Positions 34,528 to 43,623 of a DNA stretch of 64,000 nucleotides are shown one piece after another. The stretch is from Narthecium ossifragum (taxonomy: Eukaryota > Streptophyta > Magnoliopsida > Dioscoreales > Nartheciaceae). The translations under genes and the position numbers were made by a program. The DNA lies in NCBI GenBank assembly GCA_963920575.1, contig OY986966.1:20283656-20347655 (forward strand), written 5' to 3'. Under the pieces are notes generated by a model. That model was not told the origin of the DNA, searched no databases, and saw only the letters and a list, made by a program, of their open reading frames with translations. Position 1 is the stretch's first letter. Every line of letters starts with the position of its first letter.

Positions 34528-35100
34528 CTTTTAATTTGTTTCCCTTCACTGTAACTAATGCACATACCGAAAGCATTAAAATCTAGATTTGGTAAAATTC
34601 CTTATTTTACCAATGTAGTCATCCTCTCATTCGATATGTGTCCCAATTGCCTATGCCAAAAGCTAGATGAACTCTCATCCATAATACCACGTTTCATACC
34701 CACATTCACATTCAAGGCAAGTAAATATTGAGTAAAAGACACATCCAAATTTCACTTATATAAACCATCACATAAGTTTGCAGTACCAACTAAAATTGAA
34801 TCTTTAAATAATCTAAAACTTAAGTTTCCAAAACTAGATGAAAATCCATCTAAGTCAAGTTTTGAAATACAAATAAGATTCATAGATAATGAAGGAACAT
34901 AAAAAGTGTCTTTAAAATCCATGGTGAATCCAAAGTCTGTAATAAGCCTGTATGTCCCAATCGAAATGAGCGTTGACTTCCCTTGGTTCCTCCATGTAGA
35001 CCCATTGCTCATCGAGATTTGGTTTCCGGCTTGAAAGGAATCCCTGGTTGAAAATAGAACATGATTTGCAGCATCCGAATCAATCCACTAAGAATTAGAA
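34528..35100 (-). pseudogene. Ty1/copia protease end and GAG-pre-integrase segment
   Basis: Minus strand, top to bottom: SNS.WIDSDAANHV (protease active-site region where D-S-G/A-A is expected), MSNGSTWRNQGKSTLISIGT, FTMDFKDTFYVPSLSMNLIC, then SSSFWHRQLGHISNERM (GAG-pre-integrase motif) and a final GKQIK. The 86-codon frame at 34752-35012 covers the middle. A stop falls in the DGLYK-to-pre-integrase joint. The order fits gag-protease-integrase-RT-RNase H of Ty1/copia. Confidence 0.75.
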
Positions 35101-36041
35101 GTACCATTAACAAAATTGGGTTTGAAACACGCCAAAGTTAGAGGCATACCCTTCCTTTCGAACCAATTTCTTCTCTTCTCACAGTCCTTGAGACGTCCCT
35201 CCTTTCTACTAAAAAAACACCTCAATTTATGTCCTTTAACTGTAACTGCTGGATTGTTGGGTCATTTATTTCCTTTCTTCGCTTTCTTGCCTTTAAAGTG
35301 CTATTGGGAAGTCATGTGAACAGCTGGAAAACGTTCTACTTTTAACCTGTCCTCCTCATTCACACATTGGGATATAAGTTCATTTAGATTCCATAATTCC
35401 TTATGTGTGTTATAAGAGATCTTAAATTGAGAAAATTGTGATGGGAGAGAGTTAAGGATGAATTGGACTAGAAAGGTGTCAGATACTTCCATACCTAGCC
35501 ATTTTAATTTCTCAACTGGACTACTCATACTCAAAATATTCTTTCACACCCCACTAAATCCATCATATTTTAAGGAGGTCAATTGAGACATTAAAGATCC
35601 AGTTAAAGCTTTATCAGATCCACTATGTTGCTTTTATATAGAGGCAAGATAATCAAGGGCCGAGTTTTTAACAGGAATAGATGTTTTACTAATCCTACAC
35701 ATCAAGTTTTGAATGATCTTAGGAGACAATCTACTAGACTGCTCGCACTTATGATAAAAATCCTTATCAACATCAGAACTAGTGGGAGTTAAATCATCAG
35801 GTTCACGAATTCGCAGGGCCAAATTCAAGTTTAGGCATCTTAAGATAATTTCTAACTGCTCATGCCAATCACTATAATTAGAACCATTCAGTTGGGGAAT
35901 GCTAGAAAGTTGCTTTGCCAGAGATGCAAAGGTCATAGCTGTAGGATAAAATATAACTACAATCAATTTAATGATGTTGATATCTTTAATACAATTCCAA
36001 AAAACACACTTATTGCATAACCATAAAACACCTTTGGGCAA
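35101..36041 (-). pseudogene. Ty1/copia gag, broken
   Basis: The first piece (36041-35634) contains IPQLNGSNYSDWHEQLEI, matching the start of copia gag (NG.NY..W...). The second (35534-35301) has LVQFILNSLPSQFSQFKISY and ELISQCVNEEDRLK, typical of the UBN2/gag C-terminal part. Below it KGKKAKKGNK and GHKLRCFF mark a damaged zinc-knuckle region. Stops separate the pieces near 35633 and 35540. The true start is probably the MTFASLAKQLSSIPQ methionine near 35935. Confidence 0.8.
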
Positions 36042-37073
36042 GAATTATCACACATAATAAGCGAAAAAATCTAATTAAACACACAGTCAGAGCATAGTAT
36101 AATGTCATAACAATACATGTCTCACATTAATAATTCAAGAAACTGTAACATGAATAATGAAAGAACATAAAATGAAATATGACATATACATAAATTTATG
36201 CAAATACTGTGATCCACATATTAGTTGTACTATAAGTTGTTCATTTTACCGATTACTTAAATTAGGGGTTATTCACACCTTTGGGCAAGAGAACTTCTAA
36301 TCTTTTTGCAATACAAGTAAACCTCAACCTTTAAATTTGCATCAAAGTACAGTCCACCTTTGGGCTTATTGTAATAGAATACACCTTTATGTAATTCCAA
36401 GAGAGAGAAGACTGTCAGCCCTCAATTCACCGCCCTAATCCATAGAGTGCTCCAGGCCCTTTGGGGTCACGTGAAAACAACTCTTAGACGTTGTGATAGT
36501 GAACAAAATTACTCACTTTAATTCATAGAATTATAACATAAATATAAATAAATAATTTAATATCATGCAATAAGGTTATAACAACATTATCTTTAAGTTC
36601 CCTTCACTTTAACGAATCAAACGGCTCAAACGAGGATCAAAATGGACTTAAAATGACAAAGTTATGCCAACTTAAAGAAGGTTGTTGCAGAAAAGCCCCC
36701 CAAAAGAACAGAAATCTCAGCAACAGAAAATTCTATAAGCAGTAAGGTAGAAAATAGTAAATACTATAAATCCGGAGTGGTTTATGCAAAAACTCATATG
36801 TTACTTTAAAACGAACCGTGTTTTAAACTTATCAAACCCGAAACCCAATAAGCCTTAAACCCAATAAGCATGGAGTCGTGATATTCACACCGGCCTAGTC
36901 AGCCGGTGTGTTACATCGATCCTATGTGGCATCCCATGTGGCATCAATTATTAGTGGTCACGGAAGCTTGAATACATTTAAAGACTCAAGCCACGACCAT
37001 TTTGCCCATTTTGCCCATTTCGCCCATTTCGCGGCCGCTTGTCTCCCAAGCCAGAGAAGAAGCGCAACTTCTC
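36042..37073. other. Non-coding stretch between copia gag and the Cassandra element
   Basis: No gene recognised and no copia 5' LTR or PBS found. CACCTTTGGGC(A/T) motifs recur at 36030, 36280 and 36356. A strong hairpin with a 9-bp stem, CACACCGGC and GCCGGTGTG, spans 36886-36910. Stretches near 36820 (CCCGAAACCCAATAAGC) resemble one near 48347. Confidence 0.45.
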
Positions 37074-37348
37074 TGTGAGGCCCGCTGGGTCTACCGTGGG
37101 ACAAGACGCCTGTGTTTGGAGGGCGGGGCTGAGTCAGGTAGCCGGGTAAGCAATCCCACAACGCCTGGGTATGGTCCGGGGTTTGATATAAGTATATAGT
37201 AAGCCTTTAATAGACATAACGCGTATTAAAGCCGTGCTGGCCGTGATCCGCCAGAAAACTCCAACGTTAAGCGTGCTCGACCTGGAGTAGTCACATGATG
37301 GGTGACCTACTGGGAAGTTTTCCCAGATTTGAGGGCCGGGGTGTTACA
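37074..37348 (+). mobile_element. Cassandra LTR1, 275 bp, internally deleted
   Basis: Contains the 5S-like core (about 37226-37318). It lacks about 91 bp after CCCAGATTT that LTR3 has (the CTGCGGTGAGCC to CTCAGTG segment). LTR2 shares that deletion. Confidence 0.9.
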
Positions 37349-37351
37349 GTA

Positions 37352-37364
37352 TGGTATCAGAGCC
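37352..37364 (+). promoter_or_regulatory. Cassandra primer binding site 1
   Basis: TGGTATCAGAGCC, three bases after LTR1; complement of the 3' end of tRNA-iMet. An identical site follows LTR2 at 37634-37646. Confidence 0.9.
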
Positions 37365-37420
37365 GGTTCCCAGCCGGAAATTATGCCAGCGAGGACGTTG
37401 GGCCTCCAAGGGAGGTGGAT

Positions 37421-37630
37421 TGTGAGGCCCGCTGGGTCTACCGTGGGACAAGACGCCTGTGCCTGGAGGGCGGGGCTGCGGGGCTGAGTCAGGTAGCCGT
37501 TTGCGTATTAAAGCCGTGCTGGCAGTGATCCGCCAGAAAACTCCAACGTTAAGCGTGCTTGACCTGGAGTAGTCACACGATGGGTGACCTACTGGGAAGT
37601 TTTCCCAGATTTGAGGGCCGGGGTGTTACA
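37421..37630 (+). mobile_element. Cassandra LTR2, 210 bp, doubly deleted
   Basis: Has the same 91-bp deletion as LTR1 and additionally lacks about 75 bp between GTCAGGTAGCCG (37500) and TTGCGTATTAAAGCC. It also has a small duplication, CGGGGCTG. The 5S-like core is retained at 37507-37600. Confidence 0.9.
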
Positions 37631-37702
37631 GTATGGTATCAGAGCCGGTTCCCAGCCGGAAATTATGCCAGCAAGGACGCTGGGCCTCCAAGGGGGGTGG
37701 AT

Positions 37703-38068
37703 TGTGAGGCCCGCTGGGTCTACCGTGGGACAAGACGCCTGTGGCTGGAGGGCGGGGCTGAGTCAGGTAGCCGGGTAAGCAATCCCACAATGCCTGGGTA
37801 TGGTCCGGGGTTCGATATAAGTATATAGTAAGTCTTTAATAGACACAACGCGTTTTAAAGCCGTGCTGGCAGTGATCCGCCAGAAAACTCCAACGTTAAG
37901 CGTGCTCGACCTGGAGTAGTCACGCGATGGGTGACCTACTGGGAAGTTTTCCCAGATTTCTGCGGTGAGCCAAAAACGGATAATATTGTGTTGGGTGGGG
38001 CCCTCGGGTGGATCCTGGTCGGACTGGGAGCCCGGGGCCGGGGCTCAGTGGAGGGCCGGGGTGTTACA
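37703..38068 (+). mobile_element. Cassandra LTR3, full length, 366 bp
   Basis: Complete copy: TGTGAGGCCC start, 5S-like core at about 37850-37947, GC-rich tail and TGTTACA end. The same tail occurs in the fragments at 1-443. Confidence 0.9.
37850..37947 (+). ncRNA. 5S rRNA-like core of the Cassandra LTR
   Basis: Stretches GTTAAGCGTGCT, GGAGTAGTC and GATGGGTGACCTACTGGGAAG line up with the box A, intermediate and box C part of plant 5S rRNA (GTTAAGCGTGCTT...GATGGGTGACCTCCTGGGAAG). The first 30-40 bases of 5S rRNA match weakly. It is a retroelement-borne polymerase III promoter and not a ribosomal gene; equivalent cores lie in all five LTRs of this family in the window. Confidence 0.85.
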
Positions 38069-40560
38069 TTCTCTCTCCTCTGGCACTCGTCGACGAGAAT
38101 GGCCCGGTTCGCCCCCCTCCCCTCCCCCCCCACCGTACAGACAGACGTCACCTCTCCCATTGGAGTCGTTGGCGATGCTCTCTTCTCACGTTGTCACCGT
38201 GGACTCTATCTCCAGGCAGTCGGTTTTCTTCAACACCGACGACCCCGTCTCTCTCTCGCGCTACCGGATCTTCCATCGACATCGCCAGCAACCCCTATTC
38301 ACCTACAACTGATGCCCTAACCAGCGTTTCTAGCGTTACGGGAGGGGAACATTAGAGCATCATCACCTCATCGGACGAGGACGAGCATGGAAGGTCAGTA
38401 GCATTTTGTGTTATTATATTTGAGGCAAATCCTCAACGCTATTCCTGCCGCCCTTTTATATAATGCATCTCTAAGAATAGACACTTACATGATCTTTCTA
38501 GGCATTTTTCATCACAAGTGCGTTCCCTGAACCGTAGCAAATGGATTCTCTTCAGGTATCTCATTTTCCCCAAAACTCCGTAAGAATCGTCTTCTAATTT
38601 CGTTTAGTTTAGGGTTTTAGCGATTTAATCGTTCTCTTTATCTCATAACAAGTTTTGTAGAACTGTAGGTGATGTTCGATTGATTTCGGATTTTGAAATC
38701 TATATCATCTTTGAATGGGTTGCAGATTGCGATATTGAATTATAAAAGAAAGTTTTTTGGAGGTGGGTCGATGGTGCTTTTTATATGTTTCTTTTTTAAG
38801 TTATTCTTTGTTTTCCAATAGGTTGTAGACTTCGGATGTCTTGCATATAAAAACCTAGGATTAGACCGGTAGAATTGTTGCTATGTGTAATTTTTGTTAA
38901 CAATGAGGCAATTTTATGATTTCTATAATTATTGGGGTTGGTTTTCGTTATTTTAGAACCCTAAGAGCAATTGTTCGAAATCAAACCGTAAAGAACTGAA
39001 ATATTATCATTGACTGTATTTGGTTTTAGAATTTTGTTCAAATAGAATTGAGCACTTGTTCATGCCTCATCATTGTCACCTTCTATTTTTGAGGTTTTAA
39101 AGATCGAACAAAATATAGTGTATGAAGTTAAATGATGAGGTTTTCTTTGTCTTTTCGATGGCGAAGCGACATTGCTCGACACTACATCAAAATGAAGGTT
39201 AGTTGCGGTGAATTGAGTATAAGTTCAACTGCGAAGAGGGTTGATTGGTTAAAAGTGAGTGGGATAAGGTTGTTGAGATTGCATCTGAATCAGATGTTGA
39301 TTCTAAGATGGTGGTGGCTTGTTTGCATGAGTTGAAGAGCAAGTTGCATATCAACAAGATCCCAGGAGGACGCCCTCCGCCCATCCCCGATGATATGCCC
39401 GTGGGTGCTGACAATGTCATAGATGGAGGAATTGCAACGGGTGTGATAGGTACCACTTACATGAGCCCTTTACTAGTGAACCGAAAGGGTCGTTTGTGGA
39501 CTATGAGGCTGCAGTCAGCGGTGGAGAAGGCTGTCAGCATAGCAAGGCAAGGGGAGCAGAAGCAAAATGTATTATCTGTATATTAGGAATGTACAATTAG
39601 CATATTAACTTGCATGCGGAAAGTAATGAGTAAACTCTAATTGTCGTGTAGGAACAATCTATGTGCTTAGGCCCAGTCCCAAAGCAAGGTAGCAAAATCA
39701 ATGCTAATGGGGATTCTAATGTTGAAGCATATATGGAACTGGTCGTGCCTAGTACACAAGAAAGCGTAAATGTATTGGAATTCATTGAATTCATTTGCTC
39801 AATTGCTATCAAATGCGTGCTTTCATTATTATTTATGTTTCCTTTACAAAGCCATCATGCTCATGGGAATACGTTGTGGGTGAGAGGATGGACACACTAG
39901 GCATAAATGCGGTACCAACCGTATACCTGCACAAGCACGACTTCATGGGCACGAATATCTTTGTGAGTATAATAAACATCGTTCGTTTATTTATTACAAA
40001 CCTTTACTGATGCACTATTCAATTTCGACACGTCTCGTGTTGCAGATGGGAATGTGAGCGGAACATGCGAGGACTTGTGGAAGGCACGTATGTTAGGACA
40101 AACCTCAACTACATTAACTCCCTTCGTGGTCTTGTTGAAGATGTATCGGTAGCCTTTTTATTATGCCTATGTTATTGTGCGATTGTGCCTATGTTATTAT
40201 ACTAATTTAGAAATAATATACATCATGATGTCAAATATTGTGCTAATTTTTTAATTTTGTTTTGGCAGATTATTGTGCATTTCCATCGCTTTCGGAGTTG
40301 GACATGCATACAGTTTGATATACAAACCTTCCGGAGAGCTATGAAGAATTGGACATACATACATGTGAATAGCTGTGAAATCAGAATCTCTATACTTTTT
40401 TTTTTTTGAAGTTGTGATTTGTGGGGATAATGTTGTATTTGACGAATTTGACGAAGTTGTGGTTTGTGTGGTTTGTGAGGACAAGGTTTGCCCCGGGGAC
40501 AATGTTCGCTCCTTTTATTTGAGGAATGTTGTAAAATTGTCTCATTTAGCCCTCGGTACA
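38069..40560 (+). other. Exon-like remnants on the plus strand, family unknown
   Basis: Several open segments with splice-like borders occur in order. ATGGATTCTCTTCAG followed by GTATCTC is at 38541-38562. FFVFSMAKRHCSTLHQNE ends at a G|GTTAG-like border near 39198. The long segment at 39245-39586 is listed separately. LGPVPKQGSKINANGDSN with EAYMELVVPSTQE lies at 39661-39790. WEYVVGERMDTLGINAVP with LHKHDFMGTNIF is at 39858-39962. YVRTNLNYINSLRGLVEDV lies at 40090-40150. The mixture of codon-like segments and T-rich gaps suggests a decayed spliced gene or a transposon carrying one. I cannot assign a family. Confidence 0.4.
39245..39586 (+). pseudogene. Unassigned exon-like open frame
   Basis: A 113-codon frame with a hydrophilic start (SEWDKVVEIASESDVDSKMV) followed by LHINKIPGGRPPPIPDDM, GVIGTTYMSPLLVNRKGRLW and RLQSAVEKAVSIAR. 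The balanced composition and lack of repeats make it look like real protein sequence. The ATG at 39245 is probably internal, since VSWDKVVE could be read through an AG/GT border upstream. The next likely segment, LGPVPKQGSK, follows a gap of about 75 bp. It could be a transposase-associated or FAR1-like C-terminus, but I have no decisive motif. Confidence 0.4.
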
Positions 40561-40839
40561 GGGGGGGTTTTGCCAAAATTTTTTATATAGACCCCTAAGT
40601 ATTCGTGTCGTAGGCATGTGCATCCACTGTGATTATGCGATGCAAGTAGCGTTTTAGTATTAGCCACGTATTTATCCAACATATTTTCTAATGTACCTGT
40701 GTTTTTGTATGATCCTTGTATGGACGTGGGAATATGTGATAAATGACATCGTAGCATTAGCCATGTATTAACAAAAGACATATATGTGATATGTGCCTCT
40801 ATTTTTCTCCGACCCTGGTGTGGACATGACAATATTTCA

Positions 40840-41720
40840 TTTATATGCCTTCAACATTAAGCACATATTGGTTGGAAATATTGTACAAGTCTGCCTATGA
40901 TTTTGTAAGTTCTCGGCGTGGAGATGGACGTGATGCATGGCAATATACAAAAATGAGCGCGTATTCGTTGCTTATATTGTGCGATTGTGCCTATGTGTTT
41001 GTGCATGTAACCCTTTGTGTATCCATCACAATCTATGGCATCCAGCATTGAACGCGTATTGGTTGTCTATGTTGTGCGATGGTGCCGATGTTTTTGCGTG
41101 AAAGAGTTCTCTGTTCATGGAGCGCGTATTGGTTGCTTATATTGTGCGATTGTGTCTATGTTTTTGCGTAAAAGAATTATCTAAATATTAAACACGTATT
41201 GGTTGCTTATATTGTGCGATTGTGCTTATATTTTTGCACGAAAGAGTTACTTGTACATGAATATGTGCTTCATGGCATCCAGGATTGAGCGCGTATTGGT
41301 TGCTTATGTTGTGCGATTGTACCTATGTTCTTCTGCGATTGTGTCTATGTTTTTGCGCAAAAGAATCCTCTGTTCATAGAATGCGTATTGATTGCTTATA
41401 TTGTGCGGTTGTACCTATGTTTTTGCGTACAAGAGTTCTCTGTTCATTGAGCACATATTGGTTGCTTATATTGTACTATGATACCTATGTTTTTGTGCGA
41501 AAGAGTTCTTTATTCACTGAGTGCGTATTGGTTACTTATATTGTGCGATTGTACCTATGTTTTTGTGCGAAAGAATTCTCTGTTCATTGAGTGTGTATTG
41601 GTTGCTCTTATTGTGCGATTGTGCCTATGTTTTTGCTCGAAAGAGTTCTCTATACATGGATATGTGATACACGACATCCACCATTAAGCGCATATTGGTC
41701 GTGTATATTGTGTGATTGTT
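40840..41720. repeat. 70-bp minisatellite
   Basis: The unit starts near GCGCGTATTGGTTGCTTATA, continues TTGTGCGATTGTGCCTATG and ends TTTTTGCGCGAAAGAGTTCT with CTGTTCATTGA. Copy starts fall at 41051, 41121, 41191, 41288, 41381, 41451, 41521 and 41591, with diverged copies before and after. Most intervals are exactly 70 bp; the longer ones carry an insert that includes a CATGGCATCCA stretch. As 70 is not a multiple of three, it does not encode a repeat protein. Confidence 0.9.
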
Positions 41721-42050
41721 CTATTTGGCCCTGGCAAGTCTTGATTTAACTTGCTTTTTCACTAACAAGTGTTCCCTTTTCTTAAAGGTCTGTGCCATCA
41801 TAAGGATAGTTACAGTATCAAAATTATTCTTTTTGGCCAGAACTTGATACATTAGAGATGCGGAAGCGCATTTTGCATATAATTCAAGAATAATAGACAT
41901 TTGCAATAACCAAAACTTTCCACATTTTGAATGCTTATGACGGATTCAAGAAGATGAGATTGTCGATGTTTGTAACAATGGATCCAACATCATGTTCGTC
42001 CGATTGTAGTCGTTCAGCACATTCATCAATCCACTCTACAACAAGAGGGG
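41721..42050 (-). pseudogene. Two gene-fragment-like segments, family unknown
   Basis: On the minus strand, 42045-41930 reads LVVEWIDECAERLQSDEHDV and then IVTNIDNLIFLNPS with a stop. At 41906-41721 a 61-codon frame includes LMYQVLAKKNNFDTVTILMM and FKKREHLLVKKQVKSRLARA. Both look like genuine protein sequence and not random frames, but I recognise neither family. They lie just downstream, on the same strand, of the adenosine kinase exons and the proline-rich segment, as expected for several captured gene pieces. Confidence 0.35.
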
Positions 42051-42100
42051 AAAATTTACAATTTTACTGGCAATTTACAAAAAGGAGATGCCGCCAAAAC

Positions 42101-42333
42101 CTAAGTCAATCGATGGGGAGGTGGCCCTACGATACTCTTTGGAGAAACATTTTTGTCGAAGCCATCCTTGTTTGGTGATGAAATCACATACTCTTCTTGC
42201 ACATGACTGGAGCCTTCTGGTCTTGGAGGCACACCTGGAGTTGTTGTTCCATTGGCAACAGGTGCAGGTGCTCCTGGAGGCTTGTTAGCTTGTAGTGGCT
42301 TGGTTTTGAAATACAACTGCGGCTGTTGATCGA
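42101..42333 (-). pseudogene. Proline-rich exon-like segment
   Basis: After a TCGATCAACAG acceptor-like site near 42322 the minus strand reads PQLYFKTKPLQANKPPGAPA, then ANGTTTPGVPPRPEGSSHVQ, EEYVISSPNKDGFDKN and SPKSIVGPPPHRLT with a TAG stop. Its composition resembles a disordered region of a plant protein. It is not part of adenosine kinase. Family unknown. Confidence 0.4.
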
Positions 42334-42430
42334 GGCCCAAATGTTAATACGTGCCTTAACTATGTTATGCAGGATACAAGAAAAAAAGAATACAGTTCGG
42401 ATGAATGATCAAACATAAATGGAAGCTTAC

Positions 42431-42656
42431 ATTAACTCCTCCAGCTATTGCATTTTTCATCATTTCCTCACCAAACTTGTCGTTTCCAATGCAACCAACA
42501 TAACTTGTTGCCCCCATAATTTGTAGCATCCATTGCAAAAAAATCCAATTAAATCAAGCATGAATAAATTCCAAAGCTTGGTCAAAGGGGGCACAAGCAG
42601 TTTTTTGTAATGTAGAAGAATTACCTGCGCAACCCTGATTGTATTTTGAGTTGCTC
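42431..42656 (-). pseudogene. ADK: Adenosine kinase fragment, two exons
   Basis: Exon one (42656-42625) sits between a TTTCCAG acceptor and a GTAATT donor and reads GATQNTIRVAQ. Exon two (42532-42431) reads WMLQIMGATSYVGCIGNDKF and GEEMMKNAIAGGVN before a GTAAGC donor. This is the GGATQNS(I)(R/K)VAQWMLQ..GATS(Y)(M/V)GCIG.DKFGE region of plant adenosine kinase, a cytosolic PfkB-family enzyme that phosphorylates adenosine to AMP and supports methyl-cycle turnover. Plant copies normally have about 340 residues; only about 44 remain. The acceptor before exon two reads AA where AG is needed. No other kinase exons follow, so this is a captured or relict fragment. Confidence 0.85.
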
Positions 42657-42729
42657 CTGGAAATTAAAAGAAAATAGGATGAAACGACAATATCAGGAGA
42701 GATATAAGTCACGTTGATACTGAAGCTCT

Positions 42730-43150
42730 AAGAGGGGGGGCTTATCTTAGGCTTTAAACAATAAAATCAATTAAGGAAAACTGAGTAGGAGGAGTCTAAT
42801 CAAGTAATATGCTTGCAATGATAAGAGTAGATACTTAAGCATATAAATAGAAGGATAGAGGAGAGTTAGAGAGATTGCACCAGAATATTTATAGTGGTTC
42901 GGCCAACCATGTCTACGTCCACTTCTCCCAAGGGCCTTCTTGGGGTTCCACTACTTGCAAGACCTCTTACAAGCTTCCACCAAGCTTTCGGGTGCTTTGC
43001 AACCTATCCACCAAGCTTACGGGTGCTTGGTAACCTTACAATCTCTCCAATCTCACTATTGGATCTCTCTCTCAAAGTCTACTTCACACTTGAAGTAGTT
43101 TTACAAAGGTTTAGCTCACTAATAAGAGATAGAAACTTGTTAGAATATCA
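42730..43150 (-). mobile_element. Copia-like LTR fragment, minus strand (same family as 29555-30178)
   Basis: The reverse complement shares GCACCCG(T/A)AAGCTTG, ACTTCAAGTGTGAAGTAGAC, GGTTGGCCGAACCACTATAA and the TAACTCTC(C/A)TC segment with 29750-30178. A TATAAATATTCTGGTGCA region lies at about 42875-42892. No coding sequence is attached on either side. Limits are approximate. Confidence 0.65.
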
Positions 43151-43623
43151 TAGTCTGCAGATCTATACATCTCCGATGCTTAGGCCAACTCATCGTAAAC
43201 AGAAGATGCCAAAACAATACACCGTCAAGAATTTCTAGTACGCATATCATTAGATGCAGAGACATGTATAACGCTAGAAAGCACCAAAATAAAATTTCAA
43301 AGCACAAATTGCAGCATAAGATCTGCACTTTACCCACACTTAGATCTAAATTAAACTACACGAAACACACCCTATGTCATATCATTTGATTTAACAATCA
43401 GCACAACGGAGAAAATGCCAATCCGAGTGCAAAGTCTAGACTCTATTGATACATAAATCAGCTAAAAAAGCACACATTAAGAGCACATGAGCACTCGAGC
43501 TCGTGGCGTTCGATTCAAAAGGGCTTCCACGTATATTCTAAAGAAACAACTAGAATTATCATATCTCTCCTTGGGACCACCAACTAGATCAGATCCTAGA
43601 GTTAGGGTTCAAGAAGATGGAAA
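43151..43623. other. Non-coding stretch left of the solo LTR
   Basis: No gene recognised. It was contiguous with 47960 before the solo LTR at 43624 inserted, and may be downstream flank of the minus-strand exon at 47967-48131. Confidence 0.4.

Larger units (their letters stand above)
37074..38068 (+). mobile_element. Cassandra TRIM with three LTRs and two internal domains
   Basis: The whole unit is flanked by an exact 5-bp duplication, TTCTC at 37069-37073 and 38069-38073. Inside are LTR1 (37074-37348), internal domain 1 (37349-37420), LTR2 (37421-37630), internal domain 2 (37631-37702) and LTR3 (37703-38068). LTRs begin TGTGAGGCCCGCTGGG and end GGGTGTTACA; each internal domain has a TGGTATCAGAGCC primer binding site and an AAGG(G/A)(A/G)GGTGGA-type polypurine tract. 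No protein is encoded. A single outer duplication shows that the unit is one insertion, probably enlarged by unequal recombination or inserted as a tandem. Confidence 0.92.

Noticed and set aside
36886..36910. Helitron 3' terminus (9-bp stem hairpin)
   Set aside because: The hairpin is strong, but no CTRR-T end follows at the right distance and no matching 5' TC end was found.
37226..37947. 5S rRNA genes
   Set aside because: The cores match only the internal promoter part, lie inside LTRs with PBS and polypurine tracts, and lack a faithful 5' third of 5S rRNA.
40840..41720. CRISPR-like array
   Set aside because: The repeats are 70-bp tandem units without unique spacers, in plant nuclear DNA.
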